Shown here: piece by piece, positions 53,053 through 61,650 of the stretch
Layout of the letters: each line of letters begins with the position of its first letter
Numbering within the stretch: the stretch's first letter is position 1
NCBI RefSeq assembly: GCF_963674925.1
Contig: NZ_OY771647.1
Coordinates: 2,247,501 to 2,311,500, forward strand
DNA from: an uncultured Draconibacterium sp.
GTDB lineage: Bacteria > Bacteroidota > Bacteroidia > Bacteroidales > Prolixibacteraceae
DNA length: 64,000 nt
Direction: 5' to 3'
The notes under the pieces: model-generated
Database searches by the model: none
Told to the model about the DNA's origin: nothing
Seen by the model: the letters and a program-made list of their open reading frames with translations, nothing else
Translations under genes and position numbers: made by a program

Positions 53053-54366
53053 TTACACTTGATGTTTTAGTTCAACAAAAAGTGAATAGTAAAACGGATC
53101 GGCATTGGTCATGCTCGCCATATAAAGATCTGCTTCGGAAACGATTGTTTTAAATTCGTTCCACTTTACGGCTTCGGCAAAGGTGTCAACGGCATCATTC
53201 CACAATGTGTTGGCATACAAAATTTTGTCGCTGTAGTACATCTCGATTTTTTTGGCCATTGAATCGTCATTTTGTGATTTTGCCAGCTCTCTTTTCAGGG
53301 ATTCGATACCGGAATAATACTGGCACAAAACAATAGAACCGCTCTCTGCGAGCATGCTTTTAGCCTTGTCGATAATTTTCTTTTTGTCGGTAAAATTGAA
53401 ATAGAACAACACATAATTCATTAGTACTACATCGTATTTTTTACCGGGTTCGTATTGAAAAAAATCGTCGTTAATGATTTCCACATTCTCCGCTTTGGCA
53501 AATTTATCACTTGTTTCGGCAAATACTTTGGGATTTTTCTCGATGCCCGTAATAAATGCTTCCGGAAAATTCTGCTGCACCACTTCCACATAATTGCCAT
53601 ATCCACATCCTAAATCAAACACGTTTATGCTATTGCTGCCTTTGGTGATGTTGCGTAAATAATCTAGAAAACGAAATTGGGTGAAATTTTGGAAAGCATT
53701 CTGCCCCGATTCCGTGTAATAAGCTTCTTCAAAAGGACTCTCTATTTTTTGAGGTATTTTTAAATCGACCAGGTGATAAAGTGTTTCGCACAGTCTGACT
53801 TCGTAATCCAGTTTTCGTTCTGTTATCAGGCTTTCCCATATCTCACTTTCCTTTCCTGTTATGCTTTGAAAGTTGTACCCGGGGTGATTGTATTTCTGCA
53901 CCAAATCGCGCACAAAACGAAAATCACTAATTAATCGTTTTTCTTTGCGGCTCAGTGACTTATTGGATAAATCCCCCTCGTTTCGAATCAGTTTACTTAT
54001 TCTGCCATGTACCAGGAGCGAGTTATAGTCTTTGGTAATTTCCATTTCGTTTTCCGAAAATGATAGAATTCCGAAGTGAATCAGGAATTCGGTAAGCGAT
54101 GTGCTGATTCTGTCTTTGTAATCAACGTCAGCCATTCTTTGTATCCCGGGATTTCTAAGCTCAATATCCCTATTATTTGATAAAACATACAAACCAATTG
54201 CCCGAAGGTAGTTGAGCATCTTTTCAAAATAATCGAGTTTGCAGGCTGTGGTATTGGGTTTGAATAAGCGGGTTGCATTAACAAGTAGGCGTTGGGTGAG
54301 ATTCATGTAAACAGGATGCGTTGATTGTTGGTACGATGCGAACTCAATTTGCTTGTTGTTGATCAT
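53053..54366 (-). CDS. Class I SAM-dependent methyltransferase
   Basis: 437 residues: a helical N-terminal half of about 230 residues (starting MINNKQIEFASYQQSTHPVY) and a C-terminal Rossmann methyltransferase with motif I NVFDLGCGYGNYVEVVQQNF, motif II GIEKNPKVF and NDDFFQYEPGKKYDVVLMNY as motif III/IV. The N-terminal half could be a dimerisation or substrate domain, as in O-methyltransferase-like fusions. The substrate is unknown; the gene stands alone. Confidence 0.85.
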   Translation of the reverse strand: MINNKQIEFASYQQSTHPVYMNLTQRLLVNATRLFKPNTTACKLDYFEKMLNYLRAIGLYVLSNNRDIELRNPGIQRMADVDYKDRISTSLTEFLIHFGILSFSENEMEITKDYNSLLVHGRISKLIRNEGDLSNKSLSRKEKRLISDFRFVRDLVQKYNHPGYNFQSITGKESEIWESLITERKLDYEVRLCETLYHLVDLKIPQKIESPFEEAYYTESGQNAFQNFTQFRFLDYLRNITKGSNSINVFDLGCGYGNYVEVVQQNFPEAFITGIEKNPKVFAETSDKFAKAENVEIINDDFFQYEPGKKYDVVLMNYVLFYFNFTDKKKIIDKAKSMLAESGSIVLCQYYSGIESLKRELAKSQNDDSMAKKIEMYYSDKILYANTLWNDAVDTFAEAVKWNEFKTIVSEADLYMASMTNADPFYYSLFVELKHQV

Positions 54367-54445
54367 TGTTTGCTGGTTTGATAGGTGTGGAAGAATGAAT
54401 CCTGAATGATTTCTCCTTCTCTAATTCATCAAATTGTCTCAATTA

Positions 54446-54479
54446 AAAAAATCGGGGCGCGATTTTAATTCGTGCCCCG
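54446..54479 (-). terminator. Terminator of the cys/epimerase operon
   Basis: CGGGGCGCGA / TCGTGCCCCG, a 10-bp stem with one G-T pair, six bases after the epimerase stop; on the minus strand it is followed by a run of seven T. A clear intrinsic terminator. Confidence 0.85.
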
Positions 54480-54484
54480 GCCTT

Positions 54485-55537
54485 TTATTTGAAGTAGGAT
54501 TTATACCACTTCACAAATTCTCCGATTCCTTTTTCAAGTGGTGTATCAGGCGAGTATCCAAAGTCTTTTTCCAGTGCACTTACATCGGCGAAGGTTTTGT
54601 AAACATCGCCGGGTTGCATGTCGTGGTATTCCTTAACGGCTTCCTGCCCCAGTGCTTTTTCAATGGTTTCGATAAAATCCATCAGTTTCACCGGGGTAGA
54701 GTTGCCTATGTTATGTACTTTGTAAGGAGCAACCACCCCGCCCTTCGGGCACCCCTCCTGTGAGGAGGGGAAACTTGCGCTCTGTGGTGGCGCGTTCAAA
54801 ATCTTGATGATTCCCTCAACAATATCGTCGATATACGTGAAATCGCGGTACAGATCGCCATGGTTGAATATCTTAATGGCATCTCCGGCCAGGATATTTT
54901 TTGTGAACGAGAAATAAGCCATATCCGGTCGTCCCCATGGTCCGTAAACCGTAAAAAAGCGCAATCCGGTTGTTGGAATACCAAACAAATGACTGTAGGT
55001 ATGCGCCATCAATTCGTTGCTCTTTTTGGTAGCCGCGTATAAACTCACCGGGTTATCTACCACATCGTCAACCGACAAGGGCATTTTTGCACTGTTGCCA
55101 TACACACTCGACGAACTGGCATAAACCAAATGCTGAATGTTGTTATGGCGACAAGCTTCAAGAATATTGATGAACCCAACAATGTTACTGTCGATATAAG
55201 CCCGCGGATTTTCGATGCTGTAACGCACTCCGGCCTGAGCTGCCAGGTTACAAACCATATCGAACTTCTCGGTTTCGAAAAGCTGATCGATTTGCTCACG
55301 GTCTTCCAGGTTCATACGAACAAAGGAATACGCCGGATTTTTTGTGCTGACGATCTTTTTATGCCAGTTCTCAGCCTCCCCGGAAATACCTGCTTCGGCC
55401 AAACGGGCATATTTCAGCCCGGTGGAATAGTAGTTGTTGATATTGTCGATACCCACAACTTCCACTCCCTGCTCCAGCAATTTATTTGCCAGGTGAAAAC
55501 CAATAAATCCCGCTGTTCCGGTAACTAATATCTTCAT
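54485..55537 (-). CDS. NAD-dependent epimerase (UDP-glucuronate 4-epimerase-like)
   Basis: 350 residues of the extended SDR family. NAD loop VTGTAGFIGFHLANKLLEQG, catalytic region ASSSSVYGNSAKMPLSVDDV then SLYAATKKSNELMAHTYSHL (YxxxK), and RFFTVYGPWGRPDMAYFSFT. These fit UDP-glucuronate 4-epimerases, which make UDP-galacturonate for capsule or LPS. The loop at residues ~249-269 is encoded by a GC-rich palindromic element (54732-54791). Linked by 12 bp to cysNC, so expressed with sulfate activation; this could feed a sulfated polysaccharide. Confidence 0.87.
   Translation of the reverse strand: MKILVTGTAGFIGFHLANKLLEQGVEVVGIDNINNYYSTGLKYARLAEAGISGEAENWHKKIVSTKNPAYSFVRMNLEDREQIDQLFETEKFDMVCNLAAQAGVRYSIENPRAYIDSNIVGFINILEACRHNNIQHLVYASSSSVYGNSAKMPLSVDDVVDNPVSLYAATKKSNELMAHTYSHLFGIPTTGLRFFTVYGPWGRPDMAYFSFTKNILAGDAIKIFNHGDLYRDFTYIDDIVEGIIKILNAPPQSASFPSSQEGCPKGGVVAPYKVHNIGNSTPVKLMDFIETIEKALGQEAVKEYHDMQPGDVYKTFADVSALEKDFGYSPDTPLEKGIGEFVKWYKSYFK
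54732..54791. repeat. Palindromic element inside the epimerase reading frame
   Basis: Outer arms CCACC / GGTGG enclose two strong hairpins, GCCC-TTCG-GGGC-like (54740-54750) and CCCCTCCT-gtg-AGGAGGGG (54752-54770). The 60 bp are read in frame and add 20 residues (PQSASFPSSQEGCPKGGVV), occupying the variable loop before APYKVHNIGN. GC content is far above the flanking coding sequence. Confidence 0.75.
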
Positions 55538-55549
55538 CTCAATAAATTC

Positions 55550-57469
55550 CTAGTGATTAGGAAATACTTTGTTTTGCGCTAAATAATCCAAAATAGCATC
55601 CAGGTTTTCTTCGTTTTGCTCCGGGTTGAAAACCAGTTTTGCATTGCCAGGCGCTTCGTATTCCAAATCTACACCCGGTAATCCACTTGTTTTTCCTTGT
55701 TCCAGCAATGCGTACAATTCCGGCTTATTGTTTTTGCAATATTCCAAATCAGCATCCATGTAGAATAGATGGAAACGGTCTTTTCCAATTATCTCAGCCA
55801 CCTGGTCGCGCAACGATTCATTTCTGGAAATGTATGATGCAATGGTAATAATTCCCTGGTCATTCAGCATTTTGCAAATATGTGCCACACGACGCAGGTT
55901 TTCTGCTCTGTCGGCAGGAGAGAAGTCAAGCTCACGACTTAAGCCAGATCGTACTGAACTTCCGTCGATTAGTACTACAGTCGCACCATTGTCGAACAGT
56001 TTTTTCTCCAGACTAAAAGCCAGCTCGTTTTTGCCTGAACCGTGCAGACCGGTAATCCAGATGGTTTCACCTTTCTGGTTGTACTTTTGTACATATTCTT
56101 CCGGTTTGATCAGTGCTTCACCTTTGGCAATCATTTCCTTGTCGACATCGGTAATACGCGATGGCAGGTTATTGCTTCCCAGTTTGTCGATGATCATACC
56201 CACCGCTACGGTGTTATGTGTTACCGGGTCAATCAAAATAAACGAACCGGTTTGTTTGTTCTTTTTATAAGGATCGAAGAAAAGTGGCTTGGTAGTGGTG
56301 ATAACCACACGGCCAATTTCGTTCAGCTTGAATTTTTCGATGTTCGATTTTTCAAGCGTGTTCACATCCACTTTGTATTTAATTTCGTCGATACGTGCCT
56401 TTGTATTGTTGTTGGCATGCTTGATGTAAAACTGGGTTGAAAGGTTCATGTCATTCTCTTCCATCCAAACCAACATCGCTTCAAACTGACGCTCAACACG
56501 CGGTAAGTTATCGGGGTGAACCAGCATATCGCCACGCGAAATATCGATCTCGTCTTCCAGTGTAACAGTTACCGACTCCGGAGGGAAAGCATAGTCTTTC
56601 TCGCCATCGTAAGTAACAATTTTCTCTACTTTCGATTTTTTCATCGAAGGCAACACCATCACTTCATCGCCTTTTTTTATGATTCCCGAAGCAACAGATG
56701 TTGAAAATCCACGGAATTTAATATCCGGGCGCAACACATACTGAACCGGGTAGCGCAGGTCGTCGAAGTTACGGTCGGAACTTACATGAACGTTCTCCAG
56801 GAACTCCAGCAGGCAAGGACCGTGGTACCAATCCATGTTGTCGCCTTTCTCTACAACGTTGTCGCCTTTTAAAGCTGACAGCGGGATGAAGTTTACATCC
56901 GGAATATCAAGTTGGGTAACAAATGCTTTGTAAGTGGCTTTAATTTCTTCAAAACGTTCCTGTTTGTAATCAGCCAGGTCCATTTTGTTAATGGCTACCA
57001 CCACGTGTTTAATTCCCAGAAGGTTGGCCAAATAAGTATGGCGTTTAGTCTGGGTAATTACTCCATGGCGTGCATCGATAAGAATAATAGCCAGGTTGGC
57101 AGTTGATCCACCGGTGATCATGTTACGGGTGTACTGCTCGTGTCCCGGAGTATCGGCAATAATAAATTTACGCCTGGCTGTAGAGAAGTAGCGGTAAGCG
57201 ACGTCGATGGTAATTCCCTGCTCGCGCTCAGCTTTCAAACCATCGAGCAACAAGGCATAGTCAATTTCCTCACCGGCATGGCCAATACGTTTGCTATCGC
57301 GGTGTAAAGCTTCAAGCTGATCTTCATAAAGCATTTTACTGTCAGCCATCAGTCGCCCGATAAGCGTTGATTTGCCATCGTCAACCGAGCCGGCAGTTAG
57401 TAAGCGTAAAAGGTCTTTTTTCTGGTCTTGATCCAGAAACTCTTGTATGTTAAGTTTTTTTGTAGTCAT
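55550..57469 (-). CDS. cysNC: Sulfate adenylyltransferase large subunit fused to APS kinase
   Basis: 639 residues. The CysN part (1-430) is an EF-Tu-like GTPase: GSVDDGKSTLIGRLM, IADTPGHEQYTRNM and INKMDLADY. The CysC part (from about 455) has WITGLHGSGKNELAFSLEK, then GSSVRSGLSRELDFSPADRA and ENLRRVAHICKMLND. The P-loop lacks the usual Ser/Thr after lysine (GSGKN), so kinase activity may differ. CysN with CysD makes APS from ATP and sulfate; CysC adds the 3' phosphate to form PAPS. Confidence 0.93.
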   Translation of the reverse strand: MTTKKLNIQEFLDQDQKKDLLRLLTAGSVDDGKSTLIGRLMADSKMLYEDQLEALHRDSKRIGHAGEEIDYALLLDGLKAEREQGITIDVAYRYFSTARRKFIIADTPGHEQYTRNMITGGSTANLAIILIDARHGVITQTKRHTYLANLLGIKHVVVAINKMDLADYKQERFEEIKATYKAFVTQLDIPDVNFIPLSALKGDNVVEKGDNMDWYHGPCLLEFLENVHVSSDRNFDDLRYPVQYVLRPDIKFRGFSTSVASGIIKKGDEVMVLPSMKKSKVEKIVTYDGEKDYAFPPESVTVTLEDEIDISRGDMLVHPDNLPRVERQFEAMLVWMEENDMNLSTQFYIKHANNNTKARIDEIKYKVDVNTLEKSNIEKFKLNEIGRVVITTTKPLFFDPYKKNKQTGSFILIDPVTHNTVAVGMIIDKLGSNNLPSRITDVDKEMIAKGEALIKPEEYVQKYNQKGETIWITGLHGSGKNELAFSLEKKLFDNGATVVLIDGSSVRSGLSRELDFSPADRAENLRRVAHICKMLNDQGIITIASYISRNESLRDQVAEIIGKDRFHLFYMDADLEYCKNNKPELYALLEQGKTSGLPGVDLEYEAPGNAKLVFNPEQNEENLDAILDYLAQNKVFPNH

Positions 57470-57489
57470 TTCTTTGCTTTAATTAAGCT

Positions 57490-57564
57490 GTCATTTCGAC
57501 GAAGTAGGAGGAGAAATCTGTTTCAATGTAAGAGATCTCTCGTTCGTTCCTTTCCCGAGATGAC
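57490..57564. repeat. Inverted pair of the dispersed repeat in the cysD-cysNC spacer
   Basis: A GTCATTTCGACGAAGTAGGA... copy (57490-57520) faces GAGATCTCTCGTTCGTTCCT...GAGATGAC (57532-57564), so the two arms can pair. It is one of the family copies listed at 9625 and 35584. Confidence 0.7.
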
Positions 57565-57581
57565 AAAAAGGATGAAAATTT

Positions 57582-58490
57582 CTAGAAATACCCTTCTCTT
57601 TTTTTCTGTTCCATACTTGCTTCCTGGTCGAAGTCGATCACACGTGTTGTACGTTCCGAAACGGTAACGGTCATCATTTCTTCAACAATTTTTTCGATGG
57701 TATCGGCTTCCGATTCAATAGCACCGGTAAGCGGGTAGCATCCCAGCGTACGGAAACGTACTTTGCGCATTTCGGCTTTGTCGCGCAATTCTTTTGGCAT
57801 ACGTTCGTCGTCTACCATGATCAGGCTGCCGTCCATGTCAACCACCGGACGCTCTTTGGCATAATACAGCGGAACGATAGGGATATTCTCCAAACGAATG
57901 TACTGCCAGATGTCAAGCTCAGTCCAGTTCGAGATAGGGAATACACGAATGGATTCGCCCTTCTGAACGCGGCTATTGTAAATATTCCAAAGCTCAGGAC
58001 GCTGGTTTTTAGGATCCCACTGGTGGAACTTATCGCGGAACGAGAAAATACGTTCTTTCGCACGCGATTTTTCCTCATCACGACGGGCACCACCAAAGGC
58101 AGCATCAAATTTGTATTTATTCAGACCACCAAGCAGGGCCTGCGTTTTCATAATGTCGGTGTGTACTTTACTCCCGTGAGTAAACGGTCCAACGCCACTT
58201 TCAAAACCTTCTTTGTTGTAATGTACAATCAAATCCCAGCCTTTTTCTTTTGCATAGTTGTCGCGGAATTCGATCATTTCCTGGAATTTCCATTTCGAAT
58301 CGATGTGCATCAACGGAAAGGGAACTTTGCCGGGATAAAAGGCTTTTTCGGCCAGACGAACCATCACCGATGAGTCTTTCCCGATGGAATAAAGCATTAC
58401 TGGATTTTCGAACTCGGCTGCCACCTCGCGGATGATGTGGATGGCTTCTGCCTCCAGTTCACGAAGGTTGGTTAATGAATAATTATCCAT
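57582..58490 (-). CDS. cysD: Sulfate adenylyltransferase small subunit
   Basis: 302 residues. The PP-loop is at residues 36-46 (YSIGKDSSVMVRLAEKAF), followed by FPLMHIDSKWKFQEMIEFRD and the FGGARRDEEKSRAKERIFS block, all typical of CysD. It forms APS with CysN. Upstream of cysNC by 112 bp, the spacer holding the repeat pair at 57490-57564; the operon runs cysD, cysNC, epimerase. Confidence 0.95.
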   Translation of the reverse strand: MDNYSLTNLRELEAEAIHIIREVAAEFENPVMLYSIGKDSSVMVRLAEKAFYPGKVPFPLMHIDSKWKFQEMIEFRDNYAKEKGWDLIVHYNKEGFESGVGPFTHGSKVHTDIMKTQALLGGLNKYKFDAAFGGARRDEEKSRAKERIFSFRDKFHQWDPKNQRPELWNIYNSRVQKGESIRVFPISNWTELDIWQYIRLENIPIVPLYYAKERPVVDMDGSLIMVDDERMPKELRDKAEMRKVRFRTLGCYPLTGAIESEADTIEKIVEEMMTVTVSERTTRVIDFDQEASMEQKKREGYF

Positions 58491-58713
58491 TCTTTTCTAT
58501 TTTAGTTTTTACAGCCTGGTATGATTATTTTTTGGGTATGTTGCTGATATCTACCAATAGTAGGCTGTAGCTGTATTAATTTCGTACTCTTATTTTCAAA
58601 CGAATGCAAATATAGAATTTTATTCCGGTTGGCTTAAGGATTAAAGGCTTTTGTCGGGAGAAGCATTTCTTTCTTAAGAATGAATTTAAATAAGGGACAA
58701 AATGTGGTAAAAA

Positions 58714-60522
58714 CTAGAAGCTCCAGAAATACGGAATTAGCAGCATCGACAAAATAAATGCAATAAGATTTAGCGGAAGACCAATTTTTAAATAGTCGCG
58801 GAATTTGTAGTTGCCAATAGCCTGGATAATCAGGTTTGTTTGATAACCGATTGGAGTTGAGAAACTTGCTGATGCGGCGATAGCGATGGTTACAAAAAAT
58901 GGTTTAGGGTCGACATTTAATTGTTGCGAAGCTGCAAGTGCAATCGGAAATACCAGCGCAGCAGCAGCATTGTTGGTAATAATTTCAGTGAAAATAGCCG
59001 TAAGAATGAACAGTGCTGCCATAACGCCAAGAGGTCCAAATCCTTTCGAAAAATTAACAGTGGTGCGTGCTAAAATTTCCGCAGCACCTGAATTTTGCAT
59101 GGCTTTGCTAATGGCAAAGGCGCAGGCAATCGTAATCAGTACATCCCAGCTGATGGCCTTGGTGTATTTTTGATGTGGCATAATTTTTAGCCAGATTAGC
59201 AGCATGGCAGCAAGTGATGCAAAAAAGAACATATCTAAGCTTACGCCGTCGGGTGACGAAATGAATTTGCCGATAGTTGTGCCAATTATCATACCCAGCA
59301 AAATGATAAAAGCAAGCCATTTTTTCCAGAAAGTTCCCGTACTTCGGTAATCGCGGATATACGATGTAAGCAGAAAAATCTTGGAATCGCCCCAGTTCTC
59401 GATAAATTTATCGGTGGTTAGCAAAACCAGGTTATCTCCGGTTTTTAATTGAAGTTTATCCTTGTTGCTGGTAATACGCTCCCCGTTACGATGTATGGCA
59501 AGCACCACCGCCTGGTAGTGATCGTAAAAGTTAAACTCGTGAATATTTTTGCCAATTGCCGGAAAACGTGGCGATAAAACTGCTTCATATTGTTTTAACT
59601 TTTCTTTGGGTACGTTTTTAATTAAGTCGATACCACTCAGTTTTACATTCGAGTTTGCAAGAATATAATTTAACCGGTCCGATTTTCCACCAACCAGTAA
59701 TATATCGTTGGCCATTAGTTTAAACGAACCTTTTTTAGTCTCAATTATATTCCCGTCGCGGCTAATGGTCTGAATAATCAGGCCTTTAAGCTCTTTCATT
59801 CGTCCATTTTTTACTTCCAGACCAATCAGGTTGCTGCTTTCGGTAATTATAATGTCGTAATGGTAATCCTTGTATTCGGTTGAGCTTTTTGAGTTAAAGA
59901 AGATTTTCTCGCCGGGTAGAAGTCGGTTACTAAAAACAGTCATGTAAATAGTACCTGCAATGGCAATAAAACCACCAATTTTTGCCAATTCGAACATGCT
60001 AAAACCTTCGTATCCGTTCTCTAAAATTAAACCGTGTACAACAAGGTTGGTTGAAGTCCCGATAAGCGTACACATTCCTCCAAAAATTGTGGCGTACGAA
60101 AGTGGTATCAGGAATTTCTTAGATGACAGGTTTAAGTTCTCCGACCATTTTTTTATGATGGGAGCAAAAATTATAACCACCGGTGTATTGTTCAGAAAAG
60201 CAGATAGTACCGAAACCGGAAGCATAATTTGCGGAATAAGCGACACCATTTTTCTTCTCTTTCTCGGCAGATAGGTTTGCGCCAGTCGGTTCAAAATTCC
60301 TGACTGTCGCACTCCTTCGCTAACAATAAACAGAATACCGATGGTTATCATTCCCTTGTTGGAAAAGCCGGCAAGCATTTCTTTATCGGTAATAGTGCCG
60401 GTGGCCATAAGAATGATTGCTGAAGAGAAAAAGATGAGTCCCGGACGCATCAACTCTTTTGCAAGGGCGATAATGGTTAACAATACAATTGCGAGTACGA
60501 TATATCCTTCGGTACTTATCAA
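58714..60522 (-). CDS. SLC13-family permease with RCK domains
   Basis: 602 residues. Transmembrane halves flank two soluble TrkA-C (RCK_C) domains at about residues 205-390. The first half has NNTPVVIIFAPIIKKW and SYATIFGGMCTLIGTSTNLV; the second has IITNNAAAALVFPIALAASQ and GYQTNLIIQAIGNYKF. Such proteins move divalent anions; relatives transport sulfate, so together with cysDNC sulfate uptake is likely. It lies upstream of cysD with a 220-bp gap in which I see no clear riboswitch or terminator. Confidence 0.88.
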   Translation of the reverse strand: MISTEGYIVLAIVLLTIIALAKELMRPGLIFFSSAIILMATGTITDKEMLAGFSNKGMITIGILFIVSEGVRQSGILNRLAQTYLPRKRRKMVSLIPQIMLPVSVLSAFLNNTPVVIIFAPIIKKWSENLNLSSKKFLIPLSYATIFGGMCTLIGTSTNLVVHGLILENGYEGFSMFELAKIGGFIAIAGTIYMTVFSNRLLPGEKIFFNSKSSTEYKDYHYDIIITESSNLIGLEVKNGRMKELKGLIIQTISRDGNIIETKKGSFKLMANDILLVGGKSDRLNYILANSNVKLSGIDLIKNVPKEKLKQYEAVLSPRFPAIGKNIHEFNFYDHYQAVVLAIHRNGERITSNKDKLQLKTGDNLVLLTTDKFIENWGDSKIFLLTSYIRDYRSTGTFWKKWLAFIILLGMIIGTTIGKFISSPDGVSLDMFFFASLAAMLLIWLKIMPHQKYTKAISWDVLITIACAFAISKAMQNSGAAEILARTTVNFSKGFGPLGVMAALFILTAIFTEIITNNAAAALVFPIALAASQQLNVDPKPFFVTIAIAASASFSTPIGYQTNLIIQAIGNYKFRDYLKIGLPLNLIAFILSMLLIPYFWSF

Positions 60523-60772
60523 AGTGGTGTAGTATTAAGTTGTTGCTCTGTTCAAACTTAGTTGCAAGAAGAATCAAAACTAATATTAAAATTTTTTCTC
60601 ATCAAATAAATCGTCTGAAATAAAATTGGCCTCAATACAAAATGTGTTGTAAGTTGTTGTAAATGTGAATGGTGGGTTCGTGAGGGAAGATAATGAAGGT
60701 GCGTAAAACTTGAAAATGATGTAGGCGGGAAACAACTGGATTTAATTTTTTTAAAAAAAAATAGCCATGTGA

Positions 60773-60803
60773 TTTGTGTGAAAAAAAATAATAATTACTT
60801 TTG
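60773..60803 (+). promoter_or_regulatory. Promoter of the first tRNA-Lys
   Basis: TTTG (60773-60776) and TACTTTTG (60796-60803), spaced 19 bp, as in the Bacteroidota minus-33/minus-7 consensus. The same spacing occurs before the second tRNA. A leader hairpin CCTTTG-agaaa-CAAAGG follows. Confidence 0.75.
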
Positions 60804-60838
60804 CACCCGCCTTTGAGAAACAAAGGTACTATGAGGAT

Positions 60839-60914
60839 GACTCAGTAGCTCAGTTGGTAGAGCACATCCCTTTTAAGGATGGGGTCCTGGGTTCGAGACC
60901 CAGCTGAGTCACCA
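60839..60914 (+). tRNA. tRNA-Lys(UUU), copy 1
   Basis: 76 nt including an encoded CCA. Acceptor GACTCAG/CTGAGTC; D arm GCTC/GAGC; anticodon loop CTTTTAA, anticodon TTT; T stem CTGGG/CCCAG with loop TTCGAGA. Copy 2 has the more usual TTCGAAC loop, so this copy carries two changes at T-loop positions 59 and 60. Confidence 0.96.
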
Positions 60915-60936
60915 AGTCGGAAGTTGTTCCGAATCG

Positions 60937-60970
60937 AAAGCGCTTAAATCGTTGATTTAGGCGCTTTTTT
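60937..60970 (+). terminator. Terminator of tRNA-Lys copy 1
   Basis: AAAGCGC-TTAAATC-gtt-GATTTA-gGCGCTTTTTT, a long stem with a T-run, 22 bases behind the tRNA. Confidence 0.9.
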
Positions 60971-61224
60971 ATTTTCTGAAATTAGGGCGGCTAAAAGAGC
61001 GGATTAATGCGCTTTCTGAGCATTGATCTAAATTTTTGCAGGAAAAGGCGAATGACAGTTTCTTTTCGAAGCTGTTATTTGATTAGTGTACAGGGGTGAA
61101 AAGATGTATTTGGTTGGTTAAATTCATTTTTTTTTTGATTTACAGAATTACTTCGTTGCCAGATTATTCACAGGTAAGAGAAGTGTTATTTTAACGGATA
61201 ATTCCAGCAGTGAATAGTACTTTA

Positions 61225-61255
61225 TTTGTATGAAAAAAAATAATAATTACTTTTG
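61225..61255 (+). promoter_or_regulatory. Promoter of the second tRNA-Lys
   Basis: TTTG (61225-61228) and TACTTTTG (61248-61255) with the same 19-bp spacer as copy 1. The leader hairpin is kept with one G-T pair (CCTTTG/CAAGGG). Confidence 0.75.
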
Positions 61256-61289
61256 CACCCGCCTTTGAGAAACAAGGGTATTAAAGGAT

Positions 61290-61365
61290 GACTCAGTAGC
61301 TCAGTTGGTAGAGCACATCCCTTTTAAGGATGGGGTCCTGGGTTCGAACCCCAGCTGAGTCACCA
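61290..61365 (+). tRNA. tRNA-Lys(UUU), copy 2
   Basis: 76 nt including CCA; the same acceptor, D and anticodon arms as copy 1, 451 bp downstream of it. T loop TTCGAAC. It lies 285 bp before an integrase gene. Confidence 0.96.
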
Positions 61366-61386
61366 AATCGGAAATCATTCCGAATT

Positions 61387-61422
61387 AAAAGCGCTTAAAT
61401 CGTTGATTTACAGCGCTTTTTT
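61387..61422 (+). terminator. Terminator of tRNA-Lys copy 2
   Basis: AAAAGCGCTTAAATC-gtt-GATTTA-cAGCGCTTTTTT; matches the terminator of copy 1. Confidence 0.9.
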
Positions 61423-61650
61423 CTTTTGTTGTAATTCATGATAAGTCAAAAAACACCAAAAAAAAGGGGACTAAATCGAGACCCATCGATTTTTGACTCA
61501 AAAATAGGTCTCTTTTTCGTAACTCTCTGATATTCATAATTTAATTTGGTCTGAATTGGTCTCTTTTGCTGTTGTGAGACGGCACTATTTGGGGTAATTT
61601 TACCCAAAAAGAGACCTATAGAGACCCTAAAACTTAAAAATTTAGGAGTT

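Noticed and set aside
58491..58713. A sulfur-related riboswitch before cysD
   Set aside because: I looked for SAM-type and other leader folds; no conserved core was seen, so none is annotated.
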